Assembly: GCA_902776545.1 (NCBI GenBank)
Contig: CACYQO010000015.1
Coordinates: 1 to 64,000 of the forward strand
Direction of reading: 5' to 3'
Source: an uncultured Prevotellaceae bacterium
GTDB lineage: Bacteria; Bacteroidota; Bacteroidia; Bacteroidales; Bacteroidaceae
DNA length: 64,000 bases
Part shown: in pieces, positions 1 to 8,692 of the stretch
How positions within the stretch are numbered: position 1 is the stretch's first letter
Layout of the letters: each line of letters starts with the position of its first letter
Notes under the pieces: model-generated
Told to the model about the DNA's origin: nothing
The model's database searches: none
The model's input: the letters and a program-made list of their open reading frames with translations, nothing else
Program-made: the position numbers and the translations under genes

Positions 1-26
1 AGCCGGGTCATAAAGCCCGGTTTTTT
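1..26 (+). terminator. Rho-independent terminator at the left edge
   Basis: A CCGGG/CCCGG stem with a short loop is followed by six T residues. It probably ends a gene lying left of the window. The next 80 bases are a TAAGTTTG-like simple word repeated several times, with no gene. Confidence 0.6.
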
Positions 27-112
27 AGTCGTTAGTTTTTTAGTTCGTAAGTTTGTGAGTTTGTAAGTTTGTAAGTTTTCGGGATTTTGTTTGGATTTCT
101 GCTCGCTTTTTC

Positions 113-120
113 GTAATTTT
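113..120 (+). promoter_or_regulatory. Bacteroidetes-type -7 element TAATTTTG
   Basis: This matches the TAnnTTTG element of the Bacteroidetes primary sigma factor. It lies about 45 bases before the GH97-esterase start, so it is the likely promoter of that gene. Confidence 0.5.
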
Positions 121-164
121 GTCCCCCGAAAAGAAATCAATAATAACAATAGCTAAATTTTGAT

Positions 165-3100
165 ATGATGAAGACAAACAGACAAACCCGGTGGCGCCGC
201 ATTGTTGGCGCAACACTTTTCTTTCTACAAGTGTCGCTGGTGGCTGGCTTTGCACAGACAAAGCCCTCGCAGCAGGAGATCGTCAGCCCCGACGGGCGGA
301 TGAACGTGACGGTGACAGTGGCTGAAGGCGGCTGTCCGAAGTATGAGGTGAAGCTCGACGGACAGGTGTATGTCCAGCCCTCGCCGTTAGGCCTGAAGAT
401 GAACTTCGACGACCTGACGCAGGGCCTGACGCTGAAGTCGTGCGACGTGAGTAAGTTTGAGGATGAGTATTGTCTGAAGACCACGAAGCAGAGTCATGTG
501 AAGGTCGTGGCGACGGAGGGTGTCTGCCGTTTCGAGAAGGACGGCCGCGAGGCACTGGACGTGATCTTCCGCGTGACGAGCCGCGACGTGGCGTTCCGCT
601 ATAAGGTGTACCCGAAGAAGGTGCGCGGCGGCGAGACGATGTCGGGTGTCGTGGAGAGTGAGGCCAGCGGCTATGTGCTGCCCGAGGGGGCAACGACGTT
701 CCTCTGTCCGCAGATGAAGCCGATGACGGGCTTTGCCAGAACGGCGCCGAGCTATGAGACGGGCTATACACCAGACGATGTGATGGGGAAGAATGGCTGG
801 GGATTCGGATATACGTTCCCCTGTCTGTTTAAGTTGAAGGCGGAGAAGACGAATAAGGCGGATAAGGCGAATGAGGCGGTTCAGACCACCCCGCCTACCG
901 GCACCCCTCCTAACTTAGGAGGGGAAAGCGGCGGCTGGGTGCTGATCTCGGAGACGGGGACAGACGGAGGCTATGTAGGATGCAGGCTCGTGAACGAGAA
1001 GGGTAATGCCTATAAGATAGGGTTCCCGTTGGCGGAGGAGATGAACGGCACGGGGGCTGTGACGCCGCTGGTGGCGCTGCCGGCAATGACTCCGTGGCGG
1101 ACGATTACGATAGGTAAGACGCTGGCGCCCATCGTGGAGACGACGATTGCGAATGATCTGGTGAAACCGAAGTATGAGGCGAAGAAGGATTATACTTACG
1201 GCAAGGGCTCGTGGTCGTGGATCATCGGCATGGATCCCAGCTGTAACTTCGACGAGCAGAAGCGGTATATCGACTTCTCTGCCGCCATGGGCTATCGCAG
1301 CGTGCTCGTGGATGCGCTCTGGGATACGCAGATCGGCTATGAGAAGATGGAGGAACTGGCCCGATACGGACGGGAGAAGGGCGTAGGCCTGTTCTTGTGG
1401 TATAACTCGAACGGCACGTGGAACGATGCCCCGCAGGGACCTCGCGGCAAGATGGATAAGTCGGGACTGAGAAGGAAGGAGATGGCATGGATGCAGAAGA
1501 ACGGCATCCTGGGCATCAAGGTGGACTTCTTCGGCGGCGACAAGCAGCAGATGATGCAGTTGTATGAGGATATCCTCACCGACGCCAACGATTTCGGCAT
1601 ACAGGTGATCTTCCACGGTTGTACGCTGCCCAGAGGCTGGGAACGGATGTACCCGAACTTCGTGGCTGCAGAGGCGGTGCTGGCATCAGAGAACCTGCAC
1701 TTCGGGCAGGGTGCCTGCGATGCGGAGGCGTTTAATGCCTGTCTGCATCCGTTTATCCGCAATACTGTGGGATCGATGGATTTCGGCGGCTCGGCGCTGA
1801 ACAAGCGTTATAGCGCAGATAACCAGCACGGCACGGTGCGCAAGACGAGCGATGTGTTTGCGCTGGCGACGGCCGTGCTCTTCCAAAGCAGCGTGCAGCA
1901 TTTTGCGCTGGCACCGAATAACTTAGAGGATGCCCCGGCGTGGGCCATACAGTTTATGAAGGATGTGCCTACACTGTGGGATGAGACGAAGTTTATCGAC
2001 GGGTATCCTGGGAAGTATGTGATACTCGCCAGGCGCAGTGGCGACAAGTGGTATATAGCAGGCGTCACGGCGGATAAGACACCTTTGAAAGAGAAGATGG
2101 AGAAGAATGGGCAATTTGGGCCAAATGGGCAATTTGGGAGTAATAGTCAATTGTACGAGGATTCGGATGCGATTGTGATGGTGGCAGAGGCGAAAGAGCC
2201 GCTGCTGAGGACGCATGTGGAAACAGGCGATGTGGAAGGTGTGCTGGAAGGTGGACTGGCCGTGTATAAGGCCATTCCGTATGCAGCACCTCCTGTGGGA
2301 AATCTGAGATGGAAGGCCCCGCAGCCTGCCAAGGCTTGGGAGGGTGTGAGGAAGTGTGATACGTTTGGCCCGCTGCCTCCGCAGCCCACGAGGCCTGGAA
2401 GGACGGCAGACATGATGAGCGAGGACTGTCTGTACTTAGGCATTGCCACACCGGCGAAGTCGGCGAACGAGAAACTACCCGTGATGGTATGGATACACGG
2501 CGGCGGCTTCCAGACGGAGCACTATGGCGGCGATCTGTGGAGCCTGTTGGCCCAGCGCGGCGTGGTGATTGTGAGCGTGGAGTACAGGACGGGCGCGCTG
2601 GGATTTATGGCGCATCCGGAGCTGGCGAAGGAGAGTAATGATGGGCACTCTGGGAATTATGGCATCCTCGACCAGATCTATGCGCTGCAGTGGGTACAGC
2701 GGAATATTGAGAACTTCGGCGGCGACCCCTCGAAGGTGACGATTTTCGGCGAGAGTGCCGGAGCGATCAGCTGTAGTATTCTTTGTGCCTCGCCGCTGGC
2801 GAAAGGACTGTTCCACGGGTGTATCAGTCAGAGCGGTGGTTCGTTTGCTCCCTGGAGTGATGCGCCTCGTTCCATTGGTCTGGATGCCTCGCAGAAGGGT
2901 GCCGAAGAGCAGGGACTGGCCTTCCAGAAGCATCTGAAGAAGAAGTCGCTGAAGGAACTGCGCACGATGGATGCGATGGCTCTCTGCGACGGCGATGTGG
3001 GCTTCAGCGGGTTCTGGCCCTGCGTGGACGGCTATGTGATCTGCGACGATCAGTACCGGCTCTATGAGCGTGGAGAGTATAATGATGTGCCTGTGATCGT

Positions 3101-3707
3101 GATGACAAATTCCGACGAGGGTGCGCTGTTCACGCCGCCTACGGTGAAGGCTGAGGACTATCAGAAGAATGCCAGTCGGATGTTCGGCGATATGACCGAG
3201 GAGGCGCTGAAGGTGTATCCAGCCAATACCGATGAGGAGGCCTGGCACGCCAATGGTGACTCTTTCCGCGACCTCGGTTTCGCCTGGCCGTCGTATGCCT
3301 GGGTAAAGCTGCAGTCGCAGACGGGTAAGAGTCCGGCATACGCTGCGTATCTCGACCAGCCGTCGAAGATGAGCTTCTCGCAGAATCCGCTCCGTAGGGG
3401 TGTGGCCCATGCTGACGATATCATGTATCTGAACGGGATGTTCCTGAACCAGCCGGACAAGTTCCCTGCCGAGGCGGCCGTGTCGGAGATGATGCAGCAG
3501 TACTGGGTGAACTTTGCCAAGACGGGTAATCCGAACGGGAAGGGACTGCCGTACTGGCCATCCTTCGATGAGGCTCAGCCCACGACGATGCAGTTCCATA
3601 ACGGTGCGTCGCTCATCATGCGGCCGAACCGTGAGCAGGTCGATTTCATCGACCGCCTTATGAAGGCGAAACGGGAAGCAACAGAGAGCCTTAGAGGTAA
3701 GAGGTAA
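165..3707 (+). CDS. GH97 glycoside hydrolase fused to a type-B carboxylesterase
   Basis: This 1180-residue secreted protein joins two enzymes. Residues 1-30 are a signal peptide. Residues about 35-640 are a GH97 N-terminal beta domain and TIM barrel. Asp454 in KVDFF sits where retaining GH97 alpha-galactosidases keep their nucleophile, so I lean to that branch rather than the inverting SusB branch. From about residue 690 to 1165 is an alpha/beta hydrolase of the carboxylesterase type B family, with oxyanion motif HGGGF (about 778), nucleophile Ser864 in GESAGA and a late His in GVAHADD. The usual GH97 C-terminal beta domain looks cut short, and a low-complexity linker (about 645-665, repeated NGQFG) sits at the join. 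A palindromic repeat is inserted in frame near residues 239-254. The likely role is removing sugars and ester groups from plant polysaccharide. Confidence 0.85.
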   Translation: MMKTNRQTRWRRIVGATLFFLQVSLVAGFAQTKPSQQEIVSPDGRMNVTVTVAEGGCPKYEVKLDGQVYVQPSPLGLKMNFDDLTQGLTLKSCDVSKFEDEYCLKTTKQSHVKVVATEGVCRFEKDGREALDVIFRVTSRDVAFRYKVYPKKVRGGETMSGVVESEASGYVLPEGATTFLCPQMKPMTGFARTAPSYETGYTPDDVMGKNGWGFGYTFPCLFKLKAEKTNKADKANEAVQTTPPTGTPPNLGGESGGWVLISETGTDGGYVGCRLVNEKGNAYKIGFPLAEEMNGTGAVTPLVALPAMTPWRTITIGKTLAPIVETTIANDLVKPKYEAKKDYTYGKGSWSWIIGMDPSCNFDEQKRYIDFSAAMGYRSVLVDALWDTQIGYEKMEELARYGREKGVGLFLWYNSNGTWNDAPQGPRGKMDKSGLRRKEMAWMQKNGILGIKVDFFGGDKQQMMQLYEDILTDANDFGIQVIFHGCTLPRGWERMYPNFVAAEAVLASENLHFGQGACDAEAFNACLHPFIRNTVGSMDFGGSALNKRYSADNQHGTVRKTSDVFALATAVLFQSSVQHFALAPNNLEDAPAWAIQFMKDVPTLWDETKFIDGYPGKYVILARRSGDKWYIAGVTADKTPLKEKMEKNGQFGPNGQFGSNSQLYEDSDAIVMVAEAKEPLLRTHVETGDVEGVLEGGLAVYKAIPYAAPPVGNLRWKAPQPAKAWEGVRKCDTFGPLPPQPTRPGRTADMMSEDCLYLGIATPAKSANEKLPVMVWIHGGGFQTEHYGGDLWSLLAQRGVVIVSVEYRTGALGFMAHPELAKESNDGHSGNYGILDQIYALQWVQRNIENFGGDPSKVTIFGESAGAISCSILCASPLAKGLFHGCISQSGGSFAPWSDAPRSIGLDASQKGAEEQGLAFQKHLKKKSLKELRTMDAMALCDGDVGFSGFWPCVDGYVICDDQYRLYERGEYNDVPVIVMTNSDEGALFTPPTVKAEDYQKNASRMFGDMTEEALKVYPANTDEEAWHANGDSFRDLGFAWPSYAWVKLQSQTGKSPAYAAYLDQPSKMSFSQNPLRRGVAHADDIMYLNGMFLNQPDKFPAEAAVSEMMQQYWVNFAKTGNPNGKGLPYWPSFDEAQPTTMQFHNGASLIMRPNREQVDFIDRLMKAKREATESLRGKR
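880..926 (+). repeat. In-frame palindromic repeat (copy A) inside the GH97 domain
   Basis: The copy begins TTCAGACCACCCC and ends in the perfect palindrome CCCCTCC-TAACTTA-GGAGGGG (904-924). It is translated as VQTTPPTGTPPNLGGE. The same element occurs between genes at 3714-3823 and in menD. Confidence 0.8.
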
Positions 3708-3713
3708 CCGTTT

Positions 3714-3823
3714 CTCCCCCTAAGTTAGGGGGAGTCAGAGGGGGTCTGAACAAAGGCTGATTCAAGGGCAGAATTTGAGGCTGTTCAGACCACCCCTGGC
3801 CCCTCCTAACTTAGGAGGGGAAG
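3714..3823. repeat. Inverted pair of the palindromic repeat between convergent genes
   Basis: One copy (3714-3750) is inverted with respect to a second (3784-3823), so the pair can fold into a large hairpin. Each copy has its own internal palindrome around TAAGTTA/TAACTTA and the GGTCTGAA/TTCAGACC end. It lies between the convergent GH97-esterase and histidine kinase genes and may act as a bidirectional terminator. Confidence 0.75.
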
Positions 3824-3826
3824 AAA

Positions 3827-5290
3827 TTACATAAGGGGTAGCCGGATGATGAAACGACTACCTTTTTCGTAGGTAGTATCGAGAGACAGATCTCCACCCA
3901 TCAGACGGACGTAGTGACGACAGAGATACAGTCCGAGACCGAGACCCTCGGAGAAGGGCGTGTGTTTGAAGAAGTGGTCGAAGATGCGCTGCCGCTCCTC
4001 CGGTGGGATGCCTGGGCCTTCGTCTTCGATGGCGAAGTTGACGGTGCCGGGCGTCTCGTAGACCATGAGTTTCACCTTTCCGTCGGGGGCGAACTTCTTC
4101 GCGTTATAAAGCAGCTCGTGTAATATATAATATAGATGTGCATCGTCGGTATGCATCTGTACGTCGTTGTCGAGGGCAGTCTCAAAGATGACGGTGTCGT
4201 CTTTGCCGGGTGTGAAGCGGTGGAGGGCGTCGATGGCCTTGCGGGCCACGGCGTTGCAGCTCACGAGGTCGTGATATTCTAGTTTATGTCCCGTCTCGAG
4301 CCACGTGGCATCGTAGAGCATGTAGGCCATCCGTCGCAGGGAGAAGGCATTTCTCTGCATGAGGGCCATGATGTGTGCTTTTTCCCGAACCGAGAGGTCG
4401 GAGTTGTTCTTGAGCACCACGTTGAGGAAGCCCTGGATGATGTTCAGCGGCGTGCGTATCTGGTGCGACACATCCTGCAGGAAGGCAATCTTCTCGAGGC
4501 GGGCCTCCTGGGCAAGGTCGTTCAGACGCTGCAGCTCACGGTTGCGTTCCTCCGCCCGTTCATTGGCCTGTTGCAGTTGTCCAATCTGTTCTGCCAGCGA
4601 CTCCTGCATGGTGGAGAAGCTGTTCTGCAACTGTCCCACGAGGTCTGTCCGTCGGGTGCGGGCCATGGGTTCGCCGAAATGGCCTGAGGCGATGTACTGC
4701 GACTGGCTGACGAGTTGGTTCAACGGTGACACGAAACGGGTGATGGTGCGCATGAAGAAGATGAGCAGCAGGATGATCCCGATGGCCAGCACGGTGAAGA
4801 TGATGTATCCGAGCCGTTTGTAACTGCCCAGGATGTCGCGCTCGGGACAGATGAGGGCGATGCGCCCTCCCGTCTGTTGCAAGGCTTTCTGGAACACGTA
4901 GCATGGTTCGCCGCTGATGTCGGGCAGGGTGTCGTTGGGTTCCAGGATGAGGCAGTAGGAGTTGGGGTAGGGCTTATCCTCGTCGATGGTCTTGCTCAGT
5001 GTCAGGAAATGGTGGGTGAAGTTCTGAAGGCTGTCGGGCAACTGGTCCAGATCGGTTATCCTCTTGAGATTCTCCTCGACGGCTTCTTGCTCACTCAGGT
5101 AGCAGCTGACGCGCAGAACTGTCTTGTCGAGTGCTTTCTCGGCACGCTCCAGAGCCTCCTTTTTCACGAGCTGACGGGAACGGATGTAGAGCAGTCCCAC
5201 CGAAGAGACGAAGAGCAGGACGACGAAGGCGATGATGGTGACACCGAGCTTCAACGAGAGGGAATGGCGATGGAATCCGATCTTGCTCAT
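3827..5290 (-). CDS. Membrane sensor histidine kinase with short periplasmic domain
   Basis: This 487-residue protein has a first membrane segment (about 14-33), a short periplasmic part of about 120 residues, a second membrane segment (about 158-177), HAMP, coiled coil, HisKA and HATPase. The H box reads VSHQIRTPL near residue 275; the residue after His is Gln rather than the usual Glu or Asp. The ATPase keeps the N box (LLYNAKKFAPDG), G1 (DEGPGIPP) and G2 (GLGLGL). The periplasmic part looks like a reduced Cache domain compared with its neighbours. It is the last gene of a four-gene minus-strand cluster and overlaps the preceding gene by 4 bases. No response regulator lies nearby, so its partner is elsewhere. 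Confidence 0.85.
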   Translation of the reverse strand: MSKIGFHRHSLSLKLGVTIIAFVVLLFVSSVGLLYIRSRQLVKKEALERAEKALDKTVLRVSCYLSEQEAVEENLKRITDLDQLPDSLQNFTHHFLTLSKTIDEDKPYPNSYCLILEPNDTLPDISGEPCYVFQKALQQTGGRIALICPERDILGSYKRLGYIIFTVLAIGIILLLIFFMRTITRFVSPLNQLVSQSQYIASGHFGEPMARTRRTDLVGQLQNSFSTMQESLAEQIGQLQQANERAEERNRELQRLNDLAQEARLEKIAFLQDVSHQIRTPLNIIQGFLNVVLKNNSDLSVREKAHIMALMQRNAFSLRRMAYMLYDATWLETGHKLEYHDLVSCNAVARKAIDALHRFTPGKDDTVIFETALDNDVQMHTDDAHLYYILHELLYNAKKFAPDGKVKLMVYETPGTVNFAIEDEGPGIPPEERQRIFDHFFKHTPFSEGLGLGLYLCRHYVRLMGGDLSLDTTYEKGSRFIIRLPLM

Positions 5291-6756
5291 GCCTTGCCTC
5301 CTTCCTTCTGCGACACCTCCAACAGCTGGTAGAGCAAATCTGTGACGATGTCGGTCTCGGTGTGTATCTTGTTCATCATATCTTCTGCTTCCTGCTGAGT
5401 CATCTGGCGGTAATTTTTGCGCACATCACCAACCACCTGTTCGATGTTGACGACGGGCTGCAGCATCTGGTCGGAGAGATTGACCAGGAATTCGTTCATC
5501 GTCCGTTCTGCCTCCTGAGCCCGATCCGAGGCTTCCTGCAGCGCGGCGTTGCTGTCTTCCAGACGGGCGTTCACCTGCCGGATCTCGTCGATGCGGTTGG
5601 CGATGGACTCCTGCATGGCCTTGAAGCTGTTCTGCAGCGAACCGATTTCATCCACGCGCCGTGTGTCGGGCACGAGGTCGTCGTAGTGGCCTTCGGAGAG
5701 TCTGCGGGCCGTCTGTGCCAAGAGACCGAGGGGACGCACGTTACGGCTGATATAGAAGATGCAGAACAGGAGCAGCAGGATCAGTCCGACGATGGCAATG
5801 GCGAGCACAGCGCTCAGCAGTCTGGTGGTGCTGCCCATGATCTCGCTCTTCGGACAGACGATGGTGGCGATCCATCCCCTTTGGCGGAAGGGTTTATAGA
5901 AGACATAACACGACTGGCCGTCGATGTCCACTTCGTTGTAGCCAGTCTCGCCAGCAATCATCGATTCGATCAGCATCTCCATTTTCGTGTCGCGCTCAGT
6001 GCCGCTGATCCGTTCGAACACGCTGTGGTCGTCAACCTTGGTCGTGTCGGGATGGATGATATACCTTCCCCTGCGGCCAATCATCGCACAGTAGGAATTG
6101 GGGAAGGGCTTCGTGTCTTTGATAATGCCCGAGAACCAGTTGAGCGAGACATCCAGTCCGAGCACACCCACCGTATCCCGCTTGGCATCGCGGACGAGCA
6201 GGCTGTAGGTGGTGGGCTTCACATCGTATTCGCCTTGTTCATAAGGTCTCACCCAACTGTCCTCACGGTACTCCATGGGGTGGGTGTACCAGGTCTGCTC
6301 AAGATAGGAATTGTCGTCGTAGTGGTCGCTCTCGAGGACTTTCGAATGCCGTGCTGCGTCCTCGGTGCTGGTGTCTTCCCGATAGGTGTAGATGATGAAC
6401 TGCCGATGGAAGAAGGAGGTGTCCATGGCGATGGCACAGCCGATGAGCATGGGGTTGTCTTCAACCATCTTTCGGCAGTCGTGGCTCAGGGCCTTGGGAT
6501 CGTCGAGGTGGCGCTCCATGTTCCAGCGCATCATCCTGCCTGCCACCTCCACCTTGACGAGCACATTGTCGATGGCGAGTACTGTACGGTCGAGTGTCAG
6601 CATGGCCTTTGCCACCGCCTCCTCCTTCACTGCCTGGTGGGAGAAGTGGTACAAGACCGTCAGCGTCGCCACCAGCAGTATGGCCACAAACGTGACGACC
6701 CACAAGCTGAGGCGGACAGACATTCTGGCGCGTAGTAGTTTCAGTATCTTAGGCAT
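5287..6756 (-). CDS. dCache/HAMP sensor with degenerate HisKA and no ATPase domain
   Basis: This 489-residue membrane protein has a membrane segment (about 18-37), a double Cache ligand-binding domain (about 40-290, with the usual GVLGLDVSL strand), a second membrane segment (about 308-330), HAMP and a long coiled coil. It stops after a helix pair that aligns with HisKA: where the neighbouring kinases read VSHQIRTPL this reads LSDQMLQPV, so the phosphorylated His is Asp, and no HATPase domain follows. It cannot act as a kinase by itself. It lies immediately before a complete kinase and overlaps it by 4 bases, which suggests it pairs with that kinase as a ligand-sensing partner. Confidence 0.8.
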   Translation of the reverse strand: MPKILKLLRARMSVRLSLWVVTFVAILLVATLTVLYHFSHQAVKEEAVAKAMLTLDRTVLAIDNVLVKVEVAGRMMRWNMERHLDDPKALSHDCRKMVEDNPMLIGCAIAMDTSFFHRQFIIYTYREDTSTEDAARHSKVLESDHYDDNSYLEQTWYTHPMEYREDSWVRPYEQGEYDVKPTTYSLLVRDAKRDTVGVLGLDVSLNWFSGIIKDTKPFPNSYCAMIGRRGRYIIHPDTTKVDDHSVFERISGTERDTKMEMLIESMIAGETGYNEVDIDGQSCYVFYKPFRQRGWIATIVCPKSEIMGSTTRLLSAVLAIAIVGLILLLLFCIFYISRNVRPLGLLAQTARRLSEGHYDDLVPDTRRVDEIGSLQNSFKAMQESIANRIDEIRQVNARLEDSNAALQEASDRAQEAERTMNEFLVNLSDQMLQPVVNIEQVVGDVRKNYRQMTQQEAEDMMNKIHTETDIVTDLLYQLLEVSQKEGGKA

Positions 6757-6765
6757 TCTATAGTT

Positions 6766-8679
6766 TTAACTTACCTTTGGCAGTTCGATGATCATCCGGC
6801 ATCCCTCTGTGTAGTTCTCGTCGAGGAAGACGTTGCCTCCGAGGTTCTGGATATGGCGTTTGGTCAGTGCGAGCCCGAGGCCGAGGCCTTCGGAGAGGTC
6901 GTTGACCTTCGTGAACATCTCAAACATACGGTCGATCTCCTCCTTGGGGATGCCTGGGCCTTCGTCCTGTACGATGAAGCGGATCTTCGACAGGTATTCC
7001 GTCACCCTGAGCCATGCATAGCCGCCCGTAGAGTGGTTGGCGGCATTGATGAGCAGTTCGCGGACACTCAGCATCAGGTAGTGACGGTTGGCAGTGATGG
7101 AGAAGTCATCGGGCAGATCGACGGTGAGCCTGAAGTCGATGTCGGGATAGTTCTCATGGGCCTGCCTGATGCTCTCCTGAGCCACCTCCAGACAGGATAC
7201 CTCCTCGTTTTTGTTCGCGTAGAGTTCCTCGGTGGTGCCCCTGGCGGAACAGTCGGCGAGCATCAGCACCATCCTGTTGAGGAGTACGGCGTTGTGGCGC
7301 ATCATGTCGGTGATGCTTCTGGCCTCCTCGTCGGGCATGAGTCCTTTGCTCTCTTTCAGCACCTGCGCAAAGCCCATGATGATGTTGAGGGGCGTGCGGA
7401 TCTGGTGTGAAACGTTCTGTATGAAGAGTGACTTCTGCTGGCTGGAGGCCTTTGCCAGTTCACTGGTATGCACTAATTCTTCGTTGCGGCGCAAGGCTTC
7501 TTCGTTCATCTGACGGATCTCGTTCACATGGTCGTTGAGTGACTCCTGCATCGTCGCAAAGCTGTTCTGCAGACGGGAGACGACATCGTGTCGCGGATCG
7601 CGCGGAATCTGCTCGTCGTAGTGTCCTGTGGCAATGCGCTGCAGGTTACCCGCCAATCTGTAGAGCGGATGGATGGCCTGGGCAACGGTGATACTGCTGA
7701 ACAGCAACACCAGGATGAAGCCGATGACGAAGAGTGGGGCAATGATGTAGTTCAGGCGATTATAACTTCTGAGGATGCTCCGTTCAGAACAGACGAGGGC
7801 GAGGCTCCAGTCTGTGCCTGGCACGGCCTGATAACTGACGAGACACTGCTCGCCGTTGATCCTGACACTCATGCTGCCCGTCTTACCCGTGGTCATCTCA
7901 TGGCCCAAGGCAAAGATGTCGGCATTCTCGTGGGGAGTGGCATCGCTGTAGATGGTATTCACGAAGAGCTGCGTGGAGTCTGGATGCACGAGATAGTGCC
8001 CTTCGCTGCCTGTCATCATGAAGTACGAACCCTCGTAGGGCGTCTCAGAAGTGATGATCTTCGAGAGACGTATCAGCGAGAGGTCAGTGGAGATGACACC
8101 CACGAAGTGCTTATCCTCGTTGTACAGCGGCTTGCTATAGGAGGCAACCATACCGTCGAGGGTGAGGGCCAGTGAGTCGCTCTCGTCGTAATAGACCACC
8201 CAGCAGGGCTTGCCTTGGAGGTGGGGTGTCTTATACCATACCTTTTCGAAGTATTCATAGGGTTCTTCGATGACTGTGGTGATGGTGTCTGCCTCACGAA
8301 CGGTATAGGCGGAGAAGTTTCTGCCGTATTTCGGGAAGATGTTCGGCTCGGTGCTGATGGAACAGCCGTCGATATGGCCATTGAGTATGACGATGCCTCG
8401 GGAGATGGCGAGGATGGAGTCGGGATCCAGATGGGCGGTCACCTCCCAGTCGTTGACGTCGGTGGCCGTCTCCACGATATCCATATAGCGCGTGATGTGC
8501 TGCATCGTGGTGTTCACCACACTGGCGGCATGCTCCGTCGCCTCCTTCTTCACTTTGTCTCTGGAATGGATGAAGAGGAAACCTATCGACAGGACAAAGA
8601 TGGGAATGGCCATGAACAGGATGCCCAGGCTGAGCTTCCAGGAGAGGGATTGGCGGATATGTGTGATCAAGTTGCGCAT
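6766..8679 (-). CDS. dCache/HAMP sensor histidine kinase
   Basis: This 637-residue protein has the full set: membrane segment (about 15-36), double Cache periplasmic domain (about 40-300), second membrane segment (about 312-333), HAMP, coiled coil, HisKA with VSHQIRTPLNII, and HATPase with LLINAANHS, DEGPGIPKEE and GLGLGLALTKRH. As in the kinase at 3827-5290, the residue after the phospho-accepting His is Gln. It is second in the cluster, 13 bases after the first sensor and 9 bases before the next. The ligand is unknown; the family binds small molecules such as amino acids and organic acids. Confidence 0.88.
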   Translation of the reverse strand: MRNLITHIRQSLSWKLSLGILFMAIPIFVLSIGFLFIHSRDKVKKEATEHAASVVNTTMQHITRYMDIVETATDVNDWEVTAHLDPDSILAISRGIVILNGHIDGCSISTEPNIFPKYGRNFSAYTVREADTITTVIEEPYEYFEKVWYKTPHLQGKPCWVVYYDESDSLALTLDGMVASYSKPLYNEDKHFVGVISTDLSLIRLSKIITSETPYEGSYFMMTGSEGHYLVHPDSTQLFVNTIYSDATPHENADIFALGHEMTTGKTGSMSVRINGEQCLVSYQAVPGTDWSLALVCSERSILRSYNRLNYIIAPLFVIGFILVLLFSSITVAQAIHPLYRLAGNLQRIATGHYDEQIPRDPRHDVVSRLQNSFATMQESLNDHVNEIRQMNEEALRRNEELVHTSELAKASSQQKSLFIQNVSHQIRTPLNIIMGFAQVLKESKGLMPDEEARSITDMMRHNAVLLNRMVLMLADCSARGTTEELYANKNEEVSCLEVAQESIRQAHENYPDIDFRLTVDLPDDFSITANRHYLMLSVRELLINAANHSTGGYAWLRVTEYLSKIRFIVQDEGPGIPKEEIDRMFEMFTKVNDLSEGLGLGLALTKRHIQNLGGNVFLDENYTEGCRMIIELPKVS

Positions 8680-8692
8680 CTCTGTTTATTCT

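Noticed and set aside
2475..3599. A 374-codon minus-strand open frame opposite the esterase domain
   Set aside because: The plus strand encodes a complete esterase with its catalytic triad; the antisense frame has no domain.
5362..6735. A 457-codon plus-strand open frame opposite the sensor gene
   Set aside because: It mirrors a gene with clear Cache/HAMP domains on the other strand; the antisense frame is open because of G+C-rich third positions and matches nothing.
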